Part shown: positions 19,000-30,039 of the stretch, in pieces
Position numbering within the stretch: the first letter of the stretch is position 1
Layout of the letters: the number at the start of each line of letters is the position of its first letter
Notes under the pieces: generated by a model
The model's input: the letters and a program-made list of their open reading frames with translations, nothing else
Databases searched by the model: none
Told to the model about the DNA's origin: nothing
Translations under genes and position numbers: made by a program
Origin: Pseudomonadota bacterium
Lineage (GTDB): Bacteria; Pseudomonadota; Gammaproteobacteria; Eutrophobiales; Eutrophobiaceae
Direction: 5' to 3'
Assembly: GCA_022574295.1 (NCBI GenBank)
Contig: JACZSJ010000012.1
Span: 1-34,984, forward strand
Length of the DNA stretch: 34,984 bases

Positions 19000-20013
19000 A
19001 TGACAATTAAAGTTGGTATAAACGGTTATGGGCGTATTGGGCGTAATATCCTGCGTGCTCTATATGAATCCGGACGGTCAGATGAAATCCAGATCGTCGC
19101 CATTAATGATCTTGGCGATGCCAACACCAACGCACATTTGACCCAGTACGATACAGCCCACGGTAAATTCCCGGGTGAAATCTCTGTTGAAGGCGACTAC
19201 ATGATTGTCAACGGCGACAAGATCAGGGTGCTATCAGAACGCGATCCAGCCAAGCTGCCATGGGGGGAACTCGGTATTGATGTGGTGCATGAATCAACGG
19301 GGTTCTTTGCCAGCAAGAAAAAAGCTAGCGCGCATCTCGTGGGCGGCGCAAAAAAAGTCATCATCTCGGCGCCTGGTGGAAATGATGTCGATGCAACGAT
19401 TGTCTACGGCGTCAACCACAATATCTTAAAGGCATCAGATACCGTGATTTCCAATGCTTCCTGCACAACCAATTGTCTCGCACCGCTGGTTAAGGTGTTA
19501 CACGAAAATATCGGTGTTGAACAGGGGACGATGACAACCATTCATGCCTACACCAATGATCAGGTGTTAACCGACGTCTACCACACAGATTTGCGTCGGG
19601 CACGTTCGGCCACCATGTCCATGATCCCGACAACAACAGGGGCGGCGGCGGCGGTTGGTCTGGTGTTACCTGAACTCAATGGAAAACTGGATGGCTACTC
19701 CATGCGCGTACCAACCATCAATGTTTCAGTCGTTGATTTAACGATTATTGCAGCAAGGGAAACAACCGTTGACGAAATCAATTCCTTGATGAAAACGGCG
19801 GCCGACGGTGAGATGAAAGGGGTATTGGCCTATAATGATAAACCACTGGTATCCATTGATTTTAATCATGACCCGGCATCTTCAACTTACGATTCGACAC
19901 AGACCAGAGTGTTGGGAGGCAAACTTGTGAAAGTGATTGCCTGGTATGACAATGAGTGGGGCTTTTCAAACCGCATGCTGGATACCACAGTTGCATTAAT
20001 GAACGCGAGCTAG
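19000..20013 (+). CDS. gap: Glyceraldehyde-3-phosphate dehydrogenase (type I)
   Basis: 337 aa; [47 protein letters not shown]. Confidence 0.98.
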   Translation: MTIKVGINGYGRIGRNILRALYESGRSDEIQIVAINDLGDANTNAHLTQYDTAHGKFPGEISVEGDYMIVNGDKIRVLSERDPAKLPWGELGIDVVHESTGFFASKKKASAHLVGGAKKVIISAPGGNDVDATIVYGVNHNILKASDTVISNASCTTNCLAPLVKVLHENIGVEQGTMTTIHAYTNDQVLTDVYHTDLRRARSATMSMIPTTTGAAAAVGLVLPELNGKLDGYSMRVPTINVSVVDLTIIAARETTVDEINSLMKTAADGEMKGVLAYNDKPLVSIDFNHDPASSTYDSTQTRVLGGKLVKVIAWYDNEWGFSNRMLDTTVALMNAS

Positions 20014-20048
20014 CATACGAAATTTAGACAATATTGTGACCATCTCTG

Positions 20049-20179
20049 AACCTGGATTCCGCAGTTGACCGCTACGAGTTATAAATAACATAATGAAAAT
20101 TGTAACGTCATTGCCTTTATTTAAATTCACCCAGATGGTGAGGATGCCATCGGTCCAGTTCAACTGCGGAATCCAGGTT
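20049..20179. repeat. 131-bp MITE-like element between gap and pgk
   Basis: 20-bp perfect terminal inverted repeats AACCTGGATTCCGCAGTTGA / TCAACTGCGGAATCCAGGTT; the right end is 2 nt from the pgk ATG. Confidence 0.75.
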
Positions 20180-20181
20180 AA

Positions 20182-21393
20182 ATGACTATTTTGGTAAAAA
20201 TTGCAGATCTTGACCTGAGTGGAAAGCGGGTGCTCGTGCGCGAAGACTATAATGTCCCTATCAAGGATGGAGAGATTGAGGATGACACGCGCATCTACGC
20301 CAGCTTATTGACCCTCAATAAGATTCTGGATACAGGCGCAAAAGTCATGATCATGTCGCACCTGGGGCGGCCAAAGGAGGGAGAATTCGATGAGGCGTTC
20401 AGCCTGGCCCCCATAGCCAAATGTTTATCTTCGCTACTTGATAGAAAAGTGCCGCTGGTGAAAGACTGGCTGGATGAGATTGACATGGAAAATAGAGAGA
20501 TCGTCCTGTGTGAAAATGTACGCTTCGAGACAGGCGAAATAGCCAACGAAGACGAACTGGCCAGAAAAATGGCAGCCCTGTGCAATGTCTATGTGAATGA
20601 CGCCTTTGCCACAGCGCATAGAGTACAAGCGTCTACACATGGTGTTGCCAAATATGCGCCTGTCTCTGCAGCAGGTCCGTTATTAATTACAGAATTAAAG
20701 ACCTTATCCAGGGCGCTGAAGGATCCAGCAAAACCTATGGTCGCCGTTGTGGGTGGTTCCAAGGTTTCTTCGAAACTAACCATCCTCGAATCGCTTTCAA
20801 AAAAAGTGGATCAGTTGATCGTCGGTGGGGGTATCGCCAATACCTTCCTGAAAGCAGCAGGCTACAATGTTGGGAAGTCACTTTACGAAGAAGGTCTGGT
20901 TGAAAAAGCGAAAAAAATAATGGCGGCGGCAAAGGAAAGTGGCGGAGAAATCCCCCTGCCTGTCGATGTGGTGTGTGCGAAAGAATTCAGTGCGCATGCA
21001 GATGCAAGTATCAAGGGCATCGAAAATATAGAAGATGACGATATGATTCTGGATGTGGGACCTGAAACTATCGCAAGATTCACAGACATACTGGGACAGG
21101 CACAAACCATCGTATGGAATGGACCACTTGGTGTATTTGAATTCGATCGTTTTAGTGCCGGGACAAGAGCCCTGGCAGAAAGTATTGCGATTAGTGACGC
21201 TTTCTCTATTGCTGGCGGTGGCGACACTCTTTCTGCGATTACAAAGTTTGGTGTGTCAAACAAGATCTCCTATATCTCCACGGGTGGCGGTGCTTTTCTG
21301 GAATTTCTTGGAGGCAAAAAATTACCTGCTGTTGCCATACTGGAAGAGTCGGCTCGTGCGTGGGCAGCAATGGAACGGGGACGTGAATATTAG
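20182..21393 (+). CDS. pgk: Phosphoglycerate kinase
   Basis: 403 aa; [59 protein letters not shown]. Confidence 0.98.
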   Translation: MTILVKIADLDLSGKRVLVREDYNVPIKDGEIEDDTRIYASLLTLNKILDTGAKVMIMSHLGRPKEGEFDEAFSLAPIAKCLSSLLDRKVPLVKDWLDEIDMENREIVLCENVRFETGEIANEDELARKMAALCNVYVNDAFATAHRVQASTHGVAKYAPVSAAGPLLITELKTLSRALKDPAKPMVAVVGGSKVSSKLTILESLSKKVDQLIVGGGIANTFLKAAGYNVGKSLYEEGLVEKAKKIMAAAKESGGEIPLPVDVVCAKEFSAHADASIKGIENIEDDDMILDVGPETIARFTDILGQAQTIVWNGPLGVFEFDRFSAGTRALAESIAISDAFSIAGGGDTLSAITKFGVSNKISYISTGGGAFLEFLGGKKLPAVAILEESARAWAAMERGREY

Positions 21394-21420
21394 TACTCTT
21401 TCAAGCTGACGAATCTTATG

Positions 21421-21585
21421 CTAGTACTCCGTCCAGCTGATATTGTCGAGTTCAGCGTTGCCATGGTGTTTCGCAGCAAGGCGCAGTGCGCCGACAATGG
21501 TACTTCCTTGTCAAGAGGGTCAACGCAGTCCATGGGCATTGACAAGCTAACTGAACCCGGCAATATCAGCTGGACGGAGTACTAG
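21421..21585. repeat. 165-bp MITE-like element between pgk and pyk
   Basis: 35-bp terminal inverted repeats, 2 mismatches: CTAGTACTCCGTCCAGCTGATATTGTCGAGTTCAG / CTGAACCCGGCAATATCAGCTGGACGGAGTACTAG. Confidence 0.8.
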
Positions 21586-21616
21586 TACAACTCAAGAGGT
21601 TATAACTGTAGTTTAA

Positions 21617-23059
21617 ATGAGAAGAACAAAAATAATAGCAACATTAGGTCCGGCAACGGATGAACCGGGTATTTTAGAAGACCTTTTTAAGGCGGGTGTC
21701 GATGTATTCCGTCTTAATTACTCCCATCAGACCCATGCCCATCACGAGAGAAGACTGAAAGAGATCCGCACACTATCAAAAAAATACACGCGTGCTGTTG
21801 GCGTTATGGCTGATCTACAAGGACCAAAAATCCGCATCGAACATTTTAATGGTGGCAAGGTTCAGCTTGTTGAAGGTGCAGAATTCATTATTGATACTGA
21901 TCTGGACAGCGAAGCGGGTGACGAAAAACACGTTGGCGTGAGTTATAAGAATTTGCCCAGGGATGTGCGTGCCGGTGACACGCTCCTGATTGACGATGGC
22001 CGTATCGTCATGCGTGTTAAAGACGTCGGAGAACATAATGTCAGATGTGAAGTATTAACCGGTGGTGAACTCTCGAATAACAAAGGGCTTAATCTTCAGG
22101 GGGGTGGACTTTCAGCGAGCGCCCTGACTGATAAAGACAAACACGATCTGAAACACGCCGTCAGTATCGGTGTTGATTTTGTTGCTGTATCCTTCCCGCG
22201 TGTCGCTTCTGACATTACCCAAACACGCGAGCTACTTGAACAATTAGACAGTAACGCGCTAATCATTGCCAAGATAGAAAGAGCCGAGGCGCTCGACGAT
22301 ATTGAGGCCATTATAGAAGCATCGGACGCCATCATGATTGCTCGAGGTGATCTTGGCGTTGAGATTGGCGATGCAAGTCTGCCGCCCGTGCAAAAAAGAC
22401 TGACCAAGATGGCCCGGGGAATGGATCGTGCCGTCATTATCGCAACACAAATGATGGAATCCATGATTGAGCACCAGATCCCGACACGCGCCGAGGTATT
22501 TGATGTTGCAAATGCTGTCATCGATGGTACGGATGCCGTGATGTTGTCAGCAGAGACAAGCGTTGGGCATTTTCCAGTCAAGGCCGTTGCATCCATGTCA
22601 AATATTTGCGAAGAGGCAGAGAAACAAAAAAGTGTGACCGTTTCAGATCATCGTATCAACAGACGTTTTGAATCTATCAATGAAGCTATCGCCATGTCTA
22701 CTATGTATGCAGCTAACCATATTGGCGCAAAAGCTATTGCTGCCCTCACGGAAACAGGTGGGACCTGCTTATGGATGTCGCGAATTAAATCGGGCATCCC
22801 GATCTTTGCATTCACTCGCCATTCGTCTACCCGTCGACGGGTTTCCTTGTATCGTGGTGTTTATCCGATGAAGTTCGACATCACGCATACGGATCCGTTG
22901 GAGGCCAATAAGGAAATTATTGAAGAACTCATGAAGCATAATTTCGTGAAAGAGGGTGACTACATCATCATTACCAAAGGTGACCTGCGCGGTCGTCGTG
23001 GGGGAACGAATAACATGAAGCTTCTTCGTGTCGGAGAGGCAACAGAGCATACCATCTAA
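21617..23059 (+). CDS. pyk: Pyruvate kinase
   Basis: 480 aa; RRTKIIATLGPATDEP, MIARGDLGVEIG, IIATQMMESMI, GTDAVMLSAETSVG. Confidence 0.97.
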   Translation: MRRTKIIATLGPATDEPGILEDLFKAGVDVFRLNYSHQTHAHHERRLKEIRTLSKKYTRAVGVMADLQGPKIRIEHFNGGKVQLVEGAEFIIDTDLDSEAGDEKHVGVSYKNLPRDVRAGDTLLIDDGRIVMRVKDVGEHNVRCEVLTGGELSNNKGLNLQGGGLSASALTDKDKHDLKHAVSIGVDFVAVSFPRVASDITQTRELLEQLDSNALIIAKIERAEALDDIEAIIEASDAIMIARGDLGVEIGDASLPPVQKRLTKMARGMDRAVIIATQMMESMIEHQIPTRAEVFDVANAVIDGTDAVMLSAETSVGHFPVKAVASMSNICEEAEKQKSVTVSDHRINRRFESINEAIAMSTMYAANHIGAKAIAALTETGGTCLWMSRIKSGIPIFAFTRHSSTRRRVSLYRGVYPMKFDITHTDPLEANKEIIEELMKHNFVKEGDYIIITKGDLRGRRGGTNNMKLLRVGEATEHTI

Positions 23060-23117
23060 TCTAACTGTTGCTAGCGGCATTTAAATTAATTATTTTGACT
23101 TTAAACTGGGACCAAAT

Positions 23118-24137
23118 ATGAGCACGAAAGAACTGGAACAAACAGCTGAGGCAATGGTTGCCGAAGGCAAAGGTATACTCGCAATTGATGAAAGTTTCCC
23201 AACGATTAAAAATCGTTTTGATGATATCAATACTGAATCAACAGAAGCATCCCGCAGGGCCTATCGTGATCTTTTGATCACCAATCCAGGCGCAAATGAA
23301 TATATCAGTGGAATAATTTTGTTTGATGAAACTATCAGGCAATTTACTGCGGATGGAACCCCATTCTCGGAGACCCTCATTAAGCAGGGCATTATGCCCG
23401 GCATCAAAGTTGATACGGGGGCCAAGGATCTGGCAGGTCATCCCGGCGAAAAAGTCACCGAAGGCCTGGATGGTTTGCGCGACCGTCTGGCCGAATATAA
23501 GCAACTTGGCGCCAAATTTGCCAAATGGCGAGCAGTGATCACGATAGGAGAAGGCACTCCGAGCATGGGTTGTATCGAAGCCAATGTCCATGCACTTGCA
23601 CGCTATGCTGCACTTTGTCAGGAGGCAGGGATAGTACCGATGGTGGAGCCAGAAGTACTGATGGATGGAGACCATACCAATGAACTTTGTTATGACGTCA
23701 CTGAAGCAACACTCAAGGCATTGTTTAATGAACTTTATAAACAGAACGTCGCCTTAGAGCACACCATACTCAAGGTCAACATGGTCGTTTCAGGAAAGGG
23801 CTGCCCAACACAGGCCAGTGTTGATGATGTTGCGGCACTCACTGTTAATTGTCTGTTGAATACTGTGCCCGCAGCCATACCAGGCATTGTATTCCTTTCC
23901 GGGGGACAGTCAGCTGAGATGGCCACCGTACACTTGAATGAAATGAATGCAAATTACGCTCCTTTACCCTGGCCATTGAGCTTTTCCTATGGACGTGCAC
24001 TTCAGGCACCTTGCCTGGATGCCTGGCAGGGTAAAGAAGAAAATGTCATCAAAGCACAGGCAATTCTTCTCCACCGGGAAAAATGCAATAGTCAGGCAAC
24101 GCTCGGGAAATATTCTGCGGAAGATGATGCTGCATAA
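23118..24137 (+). CDS. Fructose-bisphosphate aldolase class I
   Basis: 339 aa; MVAEGKGILAIDES, FAKWRAVI, LEHTILKVNMV, PGIVFLSGGQSAEMATVHLNEMN. Confidence 0.94.
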   Translation: MSTKELEQTAEAMVAEGKGILAIDESFPTIKNRFDDINTESTEASRRAYRDLLITNPGANEYISGIILFDETIRQFTADGTPFSETLIKQGIMPGIKVDTGAKDLAGHPGEKVTEGLDGLRDRLAEYKQLGAKFAKWRAVITIGEGTPSMGCIEANVHALARYAALCQEAGIVPMVEPEVLMDGDHTNELCYDVTEATLKALFNELYKQNVALEHTILKVNMVVSGKGCPTQASVDDVAALTVNCLLNTVPAAIPGIVFLSGGQSAEMATVHLNEMNANYAPLPWPLSFSYGRALQAPCLDAWQGKEENVIKAQAILLHREKCNSQATLGKYSAEDDAA

Positions 24138-24143
24138 ACCGCA

Positions 24144-24416
24144 GTGACGGAAACAAGCGAGAACGAACTCTCTGCTATCGCCCAGGCAGCATGGGAAGCC
24201 TACCTGCGTATGTCTGAAACCAAGAATACCTATTACGAGTTCATGCAATCACTCGAACAGAAATACGATAAAGGGGAAACACCTTCAGAGGAAGAGAACC
24301 AGCAACTTGAAGTCATGTTGAAAGCCCACAGCGTAACCGTCGCTGAGTTTAATGAGGCAATGCGTGCGGTGGTTGATCCAGACGACAGGGAGTTGCTATT
24401 CAATAAGATGGGTTAA
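24144..24416 (+). CDS. Hypothetical protein (90 aa)
   Basis: GTG start 6 nt after the aldolase stop, strongly charged soluble protein, likely translationally coupled. Confidence 0.65.
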   Translation: MTETSENELSAIAQAAWEAYLRMSETKNTYYEFMQSLEQKYDKGETPSEEENQQLEVMLKAHSVTVAEFNEAMRAVVDPDDRELLFNKMG

Positions 24417-24501
24417 TAGCCTTTGATAGAAATGATCACTTTACTGTCAAGCAGCATCGAGACACCGTCAAGCGGCACCGAGGACTTCTATAAAACAAGC
24501 C

Positions 24502-24750
24502 TTGTTTTTACATGGTAAATTTTTTTATGAGGGCCATTTGGGCGAAACGAATTGCAAACGCGCCTATTCGCATCTGTCACAGGCAGCAAAAATGCACTAT
24601 GAGGGACAAGGGATGAATAAAGAACCCTTGCAAGCTGAAACCATTCTGTTAGATGGCATTGGCGCAGGAGATGAATTGTCGATAACCTTACTGATTGAAT
24701 ATTATAATGACAAACAAAGGCCTTTATATCCCCCCCTGAGAAAAAAATGA
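24502..24750 (+). CDS. Hypothetical protein with Sel1-like character, possibly a remnant
   Basis: TTG-start ORF: FLHGKFFYEGHLGETNCKRAYSHLSQAAKMHYEGQGMNKEPLQAETILLDGI; no clear ribosome-binding site. Confidence 0.35.
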   Translation: MFLHGKFFYEGHLGETNCKRAYSHLSQAAKMHYEGQGMNKEPLQAETILLDGIGAGDELSITLLIEYYNDKQRPLYPPLRKK

Positions 24751-24816
24751 AACTGCAAAAAGCAGAACAATTACAATAAAAATTATTAAACATTTTTAAT
24801 TATCTGGAGAAAAATC

Positions 24817-25098
24817 ATGCCTACAGCACAAGCAAGCCATATACTGGTTGATACCAAAGAAAAATGTGAAAAATTGAAACAAAAAATTGCTGATGGTGAA
24901 GATTTTGCGGATATTGCCAAAGAACACTCAAGCTGTCCCTCAGGCAAACAGGGTGGGGATTTAGGCGAATTCGGTCCGGGCCAGATGGTCAAGGAATTCG
25001 ATGAAGTTGTATTCAGTGGTGAAGTAAACGTTGTTCATGGACCGGTGAAAACTCAGTTTGGTTATCATTTGCTGAAAATCACCAGTCGTACTGATTGA
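24817..25098 (+). CDS. Parvulin-type peptidyl-prolyl cis-trans isomerase
   Basis: 93 aa; ASHILVDTKEKCEKLKQKIADGEDFADIAKEHSSCPSGKQGGDLGEFGPGQMVKEFDEVVF; GGAGAA-like leader (ctggagaaaaatcATG). Confidence 0.94.
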   Translation: MPTAQASHILVDTKEKCEKLKQKIADGEDFADIAKEHSSCPSGKQGGDLGEFGPGQMVKEFDEVVFSGEVNVVHGPVKTQFGYHLLKITSRTD

Positions 25099-25125
25099 TT
25101 ATCTAAATTTTTATTATGTGATGGT

Positions 25126-25335
25126 TTACTGAGCTTGCGCTTCAATAGCCTGGCGCTGTTTCTCGGCAACATCTTGCAATAATCCTTCTACCTCTTTGGC
25201 TTTGTCTATTGTCTCTGTTTGTTCTTTCCAGACATGATCGCCACTCAATTTACGTTCAGACGATCCCTGTTCATCATCGGAACATGCGGAAGCCAACATG
25301 AGAGCTGAAGCTAAAAAAATAAACATCTTGACCAT
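25126..25335 (-). CDS. Small hypothetical lipoprotein
   Basis: 69 aa; MFIFLASALMLASAC lipobox, then a charged helical tail. Confidence 0.65.
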   Translation of the reverse strand: MVKMFIFLASALMLASACSDDEQGSSERKLSGDHVWKEQTETIDKAKEVEGLLQDVAEKQRQAIEAQAQ

Positions 25336-25357
25336 TTTCTTACCTCTTAATTGATAA

Positions 25358-25993
25358 TCAACAAATAGATGAAAAAGAACCCTCTTTCTGGTTCAGCTCA
25401 AACAAAATACCCTTTTCAATTTCAAAATACCAGCCATGCACATCCAGTTTACCAGCATCGACCCGAGACTTGATCCATGGGAATGATAATAAATTCTTAA
25501 CGGATACCTCAATAACAGCCTGTTCACAGATCTGACACTGTTCCTCAAATGATTTTTCGCTATGTTCTTTAAGAATCTTCCCGCGTGCAGGTACTGCTGT
25601 ACTCATCCATGGGTCAATAAAACTCCCTTTCTCTAAACCCACACCACCTGCCATCAAACTCTTGATACCACCACACTGACCATGACCAAACACAATGATA
25701 TGTTCGACCTTGAGATGTTTGACGCCATATTCTATTGCGGCACTTGTACCATGAGATTTCCCATCATTTTCGAAAGGTGGAACCAGGTTGGCCACATTAC
25801 GTACCACAAAAATGTCACCCGGATTAGTGTTCAAGACTTGAGCAGGATGTACACGGGAATCACAACAAGCAATCACCAGAATTTTTGGTGTTTGCCCCCT
25901 GTCGACCAGTTTTGCATACAATTCAGGTTCAGCAATATAATAACGCTGTTTGAATTGCTTAAAACCTTCAAGCAGTTTATCCAACGACCCCAC
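25358..25993 (-). CDS. Beta-class carbonic anhydrase
   Basis: 211 aa; ACCDSRVHPAQVLNTNPGDIFVVRNVANLVPP, VFGHGQCGGIKSL. Confidence 0.95.
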   Translation of the reverse strand: MGSLDKLLEGFKQFKQRYYIAEPELYAKLVDRGQTPKILVIACCDSRVHPAQVLNTNPGDIFVVRNVANLVPPFENDGKSHGTSAAIEYGVKHLKVEHIIVFGHGQCGGIKSLMAGGVGLEKGSFIDPWMSTAVPARGKILKEHSEKSFEEQCQICEQAVIEVSVKNLLSFPWIKSRVDAGKLDVHGWYFEIEKGILFELNQKEGSFSSIC

Positions 25994-26027
25994 TTCACTC
26001 TCCCCGGTCTAATTTATTAATTGATCT

Positions 26028-26972
26028 CTAATTTATCAGGCGATCCCTGGCCTCCCGATATTTATCACCCGTCCGCTGAATGACCTCTTCTGGCAAACAC
26101 GGCCCCGGGTCGGTTTTATCCCAGTCCAGCGTCTCCAGATAATCCCGTACATATTGCTTGTCAAAGCTTGGTGGACTTTGGCCCACCTGGTAAGCATCTA
26201 CTGGCCAAAATCGCGATGAATCCGGTGTCAATACTTCATCAATCAAAACCAGCCCACCGTTTTTATCCGTACCAAATTCAAACTTGGTATCAGCAATAAT
26301 AATCCCCCTTTCCAGGGCATATTCTGCTGCTTCCTGATAAAGCTTTAAACTGACGTCCCGCATCTGCTCGGCAATGTCCTGACCTAATAGGCCGACAGTT
26401 TTTTCAAAACTGATATTTTCATCATGATCACCAACCTCAGCCTTGGTGGATGGGGTAAAAATAGTCTCGGGTAGTTGCTGTGCCTGTCGTAGTCCTGCAG
26501 GCAAGGCAATACCGCATACCGTCCCTGTCTTTTGGTAGTCACTCCAGGCAGAACCGATGAGATATCCTCGAACAACGGCCTCGACAGGCAACGGTTTCAG
26601 CTTACGTACCACAATACCACGACCTTCGATCATGTTGCGTTCTGCTTCATCGGGTAATACTTCAGCCAGGGATTTATCACTCAGGTGGTTGGGGATAATA
26701 TGCCTCGTCCTGTCAAACCAGAAATTTGATACTGTCGTCAGGATCGCACCCTTGCCAGGGATGGCATCGGGCAGGACCACATCGAAAGCAGACAATCGAT
26801 CAGTGGTCACAATCAACATATGATCTTCGTCAACATCATATATATCACGCACCTTGCCTCGACTTAGCAAGGGTAAACTTTTGAGTTCAGATTGATGCAA
26901 AGCAGCTACTGGATCATTCATGGGTTTGCTCATTTCAAAATTGTTTTTAATGACTACCGTTTCTTTGACCAT
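26028..26972 (-). CDS. purC: Phosphoribosylaminoimidazole-succinocarboxamide synthase
   Basis: [65 protein letters not shown]; the real start may be the internal ATG at about 26933. Confidence 0.96.
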   Translation of the reverse strand: MVKETVVIKNNFEMSKPMNDPVAALHQSELKSLPLLSRGKVRDIYDVDEDHMLIVTTDRLSAFDVVLPDAIPGKGAILTTVSNFWFDRTRHIIPNHLSDKSLAEVLPDEAERNMIEGRGIVVRKLKPLPVEAVVRGYLIGSAWSDYQKTGTVCGIALPAGLRQAQQLPETIFTPSTKAEVGDHDENISFEKTVGLLGQDIAEQMRDVSLKLYQEAAEYALERGIIIADTKFEFGTDKNGGLVLIDEVLTPDSSRFWPVDAYQVGQSPPSFDKQYVRDYLETLDWDKTDPGPCLPEEVIQRTGDKYREARDRLIN

Positions 26973-28639
26973 GAATCCCTTAAGGGAATCGTTCTATTAA
27001 AGACCGGCTTGCCCGCTTTGGAATTTTTTGACTCTACATTAAAATATCCCAGACGTTCAAACTGAAATTGATCGCCTGCTTTTGCTTTTGAAAGACTGGG
27101 TTCTAACTTGGCATTATCCAGGATTTCTATGGACTCCGGATTTAAAAATTCTTTCCAGTCCCTATCATGTTGATTACTGTCTGGTTCAGGATCATTAAAC
27201 AAACGATCATAAACGCGCACCTCTGCATCCAGCGCGTGTTCTGCAGAAACCCAGTGAATCGTTCCCCTGACCTTTCTACCATCCGGTGCATTACCCCCTT
27301 TTGTTTCAGGATCATAAGTGCAGCGTAATTCAACCACATCACCATGCTCATCTTTGATAATTTCATTACAGGTAATGAAATAAGCGTAGCGCAAACGTAC
27401 TTCTCGTCCCGGTCCAAGGCGGAAAAATTTCCTTGGCGGTTCTTCCATGAAATCATCATGCTCTACATAGATGACTTTTGAGAAAGGCACTATTCGACTT
27501 CCCATGTCCGGATCATTTGGATGATACGGTGCATCCAGTTCTTCACTTTGATCATCAGGATAATTTTCAATCACCACACGTAACGGTTTAAGGACACCCA
27601 TGACTCTTCGTGTTGTTTTATCAAGATCTTCCCGAACACAATTTTCCAGGACAGACATATCTATAATGGTGTCATTTTTGGTCACGCCGATGCGCTCACA
27701 AAAATCTCTGATGGCCGCTGCAGTGTAACCACGTCGACGCATACCGGCGATGGTTAACATACGGGGGTCATCCCAACCATCGACATAATCACCCGTCACT
27801 AACTCATTTAATTTTCGTTTACTGGTCACTGTATAGCTCAGATTAAGGCGTGAGAATTCTATTTGTTGTGGATGACATGGAATGGGCAATTGTTCCAGAA
27901 ACCAGTCATAAAGAGGACGATGATCCTCAAACTCCAGAGTACAGAGAGAATGCGTGATGCCTTCAAGAGCATCAGAAATACCATGAGTGAAATCGTACAT
28001 GGGATAAATACACCATTCATTTCCAGTACGATAATGATGAGCCTTCTTAATACGATAAATGGCAGGATCACGAAGATTCATGTTAGGTGAAGCCATATCA
28101 ATCTTCGCACGCAATATATATTTTCCATCTTCAAATTCACCTGCACGCATGCGCTCAAACAAATCGATATTTTCTTCAATAGAACGACCACGATCAGGAC
28201 TTGCCTTGCCGGGCTGCTTCAGTGTTCCCCGATATTCACGAATCTCCTCAAGACTCAAGCTCTCCACATAAGCCTTTCCAGCCTTGATAAGCATCACGGC
28301 ATAATCATAAAGTTGCTGGTAATAGTCTGATGCAAAAAATAATCTGTCCTGCCAATCAAACCCAAGCCAGCGAACATCTTCCTTGATGGCTTCTACATAT
28401 TCGAGGTCTTCTTTTTCCGGGTTTGAATCATCAAAACGTAAATTACACAGCCCACCTTCATGCTCTTCAGCAATACCGAAATTCAAGCAAATGGATTTAG
28501 CATGACCAATATGCAGATAACCATTCGGTTCGGGGGGGAAACGCGTATGTACACGGCCTTCATTTTTATTTTGTTTCAAATCATCCGCAATGATGTTGCG
28601 AATAAAATTTGATGACAATATTTTCTCTTCGTTACTCAT
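26954..28639 (-). CDS. glnS: Glutaminyl-tRNA synthetase
   Basis: 561 aa; [57 protein letters not shown]. Confidence 0.97.
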   Translation of the reverse strand: MSNEEKILSSNFIRNIIADDLKQNKNEGRVHTRFPPEPNGYLHIGHAKSICLNFGIAEEHEGGLCNLRFDDSNPEKEDLEYVEAIKEDVRWLGFDWQDRLFFASDYYQQLYDYAVMLIKAGKAYVESLSLEEIREYRGTLKQPGKASPDRGRSIEENIDLFERMRAGEFEDGKYILRAKIDMASPNMNLRDPAIYRIKKAHHYRTGNEWCIYPMYDFTHGISDALEGITHSLCTLEFEDHRPLYDWFLEQLPIPCHPQQIEFSRLNLSYTVTSKRKLNELVTGDYVDGWDDPRMLTIAGMRRRGYTAAAIRDFCERIGVTKNDTIIDMSVLENCVREDLDKTTRRVMGVLKPLRVVIENYPDDQSEELDAPYHPNDPDMGSRIVPFSKVIYVEHDDFMEEPPRKFFRLGPGREVRLRYAYFITCNEIIKDEHGDVVELRCTYDPETKGGNAPDGRKVRGTIHWVSAEHALDAEVRVYDRLFNDPEPDSNQHDRDWKEFLNPESIEILDNAKLEPSLSKAKAGDQFQFERLGYFNVESKNSKAGKPVFNRTIPLRDSWSKKR

Positions 28640-28726
28640 TACATCCGATCTCTGGCATCAATCTCTGGACACATCTTCTGGCCACGACTAAATAAGGCGG
28701 GCATTGTACCCGAATAAGGATAAACG

Positions 28727-28773
28727 TATACCCAAACTGCTTGGAAACGCAGGTTTCAAGCAGTTTGGGTATA
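28727..28773. repeat. Long palindrome between ubiI-like gene and glnS
   Basis: TATACCCAAACTGCTTGGAAAC-gcag-GTTTC-AAGCAGTTTGGGTATA: 17-bp perfect outer stem, 5-bp inner stem, one bulge. Confidence 0.75.
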
Positions 28774-28800
28774 AATGCCAGAAATTTGGATCAGACGTGA

Positions 28801-30039
28801 TTAAAAATGACTGCGGGCGAGATCGGGTAAATCTCCCGCCAGACCCATCGCACGTTTCATCACTTCATGTTTAATGGGTTTAATTGAGTCAAACATATCC
28901 ATCCCTACATTACGTAACCAGGATAATCCTGTTGTTTTATTCTCAAATAAATATTTAAACCCTTCCATGGTCATCATCATGGTTCTGTTTTCACCCTTGC
29001 GCCAGCGCTCATATTTGCGGAGGACAGAAAATGCACCGATGTCTCTGCCTTTCTCTCTTGCCTGCAAAATAATCTCGGCCAGACTGGCCACATCCAGTAA
29101 ACCCATATTTGCCCCCTGGCCTGCCAGGGGGTGAATTCGATGTGCTGCATCTCCTACCAGGGCAAGACGCGGTCGACAATATTCGTCTGCCTGGGCACGA
29201 GCCAACGGAAATGTTGTACGTGAATCGGTATGAATAATTTCACCTGCATGATATGCAAATGCTTCAGCCAGGACTTTATTAAATACTTTTTCATCGAGGT
29301 TTTTTAATTCTGCTGCATGTTCTGGTGTTGTTGACCAGACAATCCCGCATTGATTGGGCTGCGCCATGGGCAGAAAAGCCAGAGGCCCACGAGTTAAGAA
29401 TCTTTGACAGGCAACTTCCTGATGTGGCAATTCTGTTTCAACCACACATGCCAGGGCATGTTGATGATAATCATGGATTTTAAAATTAATGCCCGCCAAT
29501 CTTCTAATTGTGGATGACTGGCCATCGGCTGCCACCAACAGGCTGGCCGATAATTGCCGACCATCATCCAGTCCCACATAAATTTTATCTTTTTCGGTCC
29601 TGAGTATTTTTACTTCTGCGGGGCGATACCAGCTGACATGATCGGACTTGTTTAATGCGGTTTCCAGTGCCTGCTCAAGAATCCTTTGCTCAACGATATA
29701 ACCCATGACAGGCTCATACAAATCGGCACTGTCAAAATTCACTTCCCCCAGGCCATTCTCATCCCAGATATGCATCTTGCGGAAACAAGCAAGACGATCT
29801 TTGGGTATTTTATCCCAGGCCCCGATTGACTGGAGAATATTTTTCGAGGCGATGGTGATCGCCAGTGCTCTCGGATCAGTGCGACTTTGGTCGCCGGTGT
29901 CTTGATCTTTGTCGGCTGGATTTGCTTCGACTAAAGCACACGTGACACCACTATTTTTCAGGAGAGCTGTCAGACTTGCACCTGCGACACCCGCGCCAAT
30001 AATAATGACATCCACATGAATATGCCCGGAAGTATTCAA
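28801..30039 (-). CDS. ubiI: UbiH/UbiF/VisC-family FAD-dependent hydroxylase (UbiI-like)
   Basis: 412 aa; VIIIGAGVAGASLTALL, LVGDAAHRIHPLAGQGANMGLLDVASLAEI; the start appears to be TTG directly after the ubiH stop. Confidence 0.85.
   Translation of the reverse strand: MNTSGHIHVDVIIIGAGVAGASLTALLKNSGVTCALVEANPADKDQDTGDQSRTDPRALAITIASKNILQSIGAWDKIPKDRLACFRKMHIWDENGLGEVNFDSADLYEPVMGYIVEQRILEQALETALNKSDHVSWYRPAEVKILRTEKDKIYVGLDDGRQLSASLLVAADGQSSTIRRLAGINFKIHDYHQHALACVVETELPHQEVACQRFLTRGPLAFLPMAQPNQCGIVWSTTPEHAAELKNLDEKVFNKVLAEAFAYHAGEIIHTDSRTTFPLARAQADEYCRPRLALVGDAAHRIHPLAGQGANMGLLDVASLAEIILQAREKGRDIGAFSVLRKYERWRKGENRTMMMTMEGFKYLFENKTTGLSWLRNVGMDMFDSIKPIKHEVMKRAMGLAGDLPDLARSHF

Noticed and set aside
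22096-22596. Antisense ORFs inside core genes (e.g. 22096-22596, 20883-21263, 18546-18902, 4888-5409, 11152-11553)
   Set aside because: Shadow ORFs opposite strongly recognisable genes (pyk, pgk, tkt, mshL, ahcY); no independent coding evidence.
24430-24480. Short tandem repeat gtcaagcagcatcgagacacc / gtcaagcggcaccgag
   Set aside because: Only two imperfect units; not a CRISPR or clear regulatory array.
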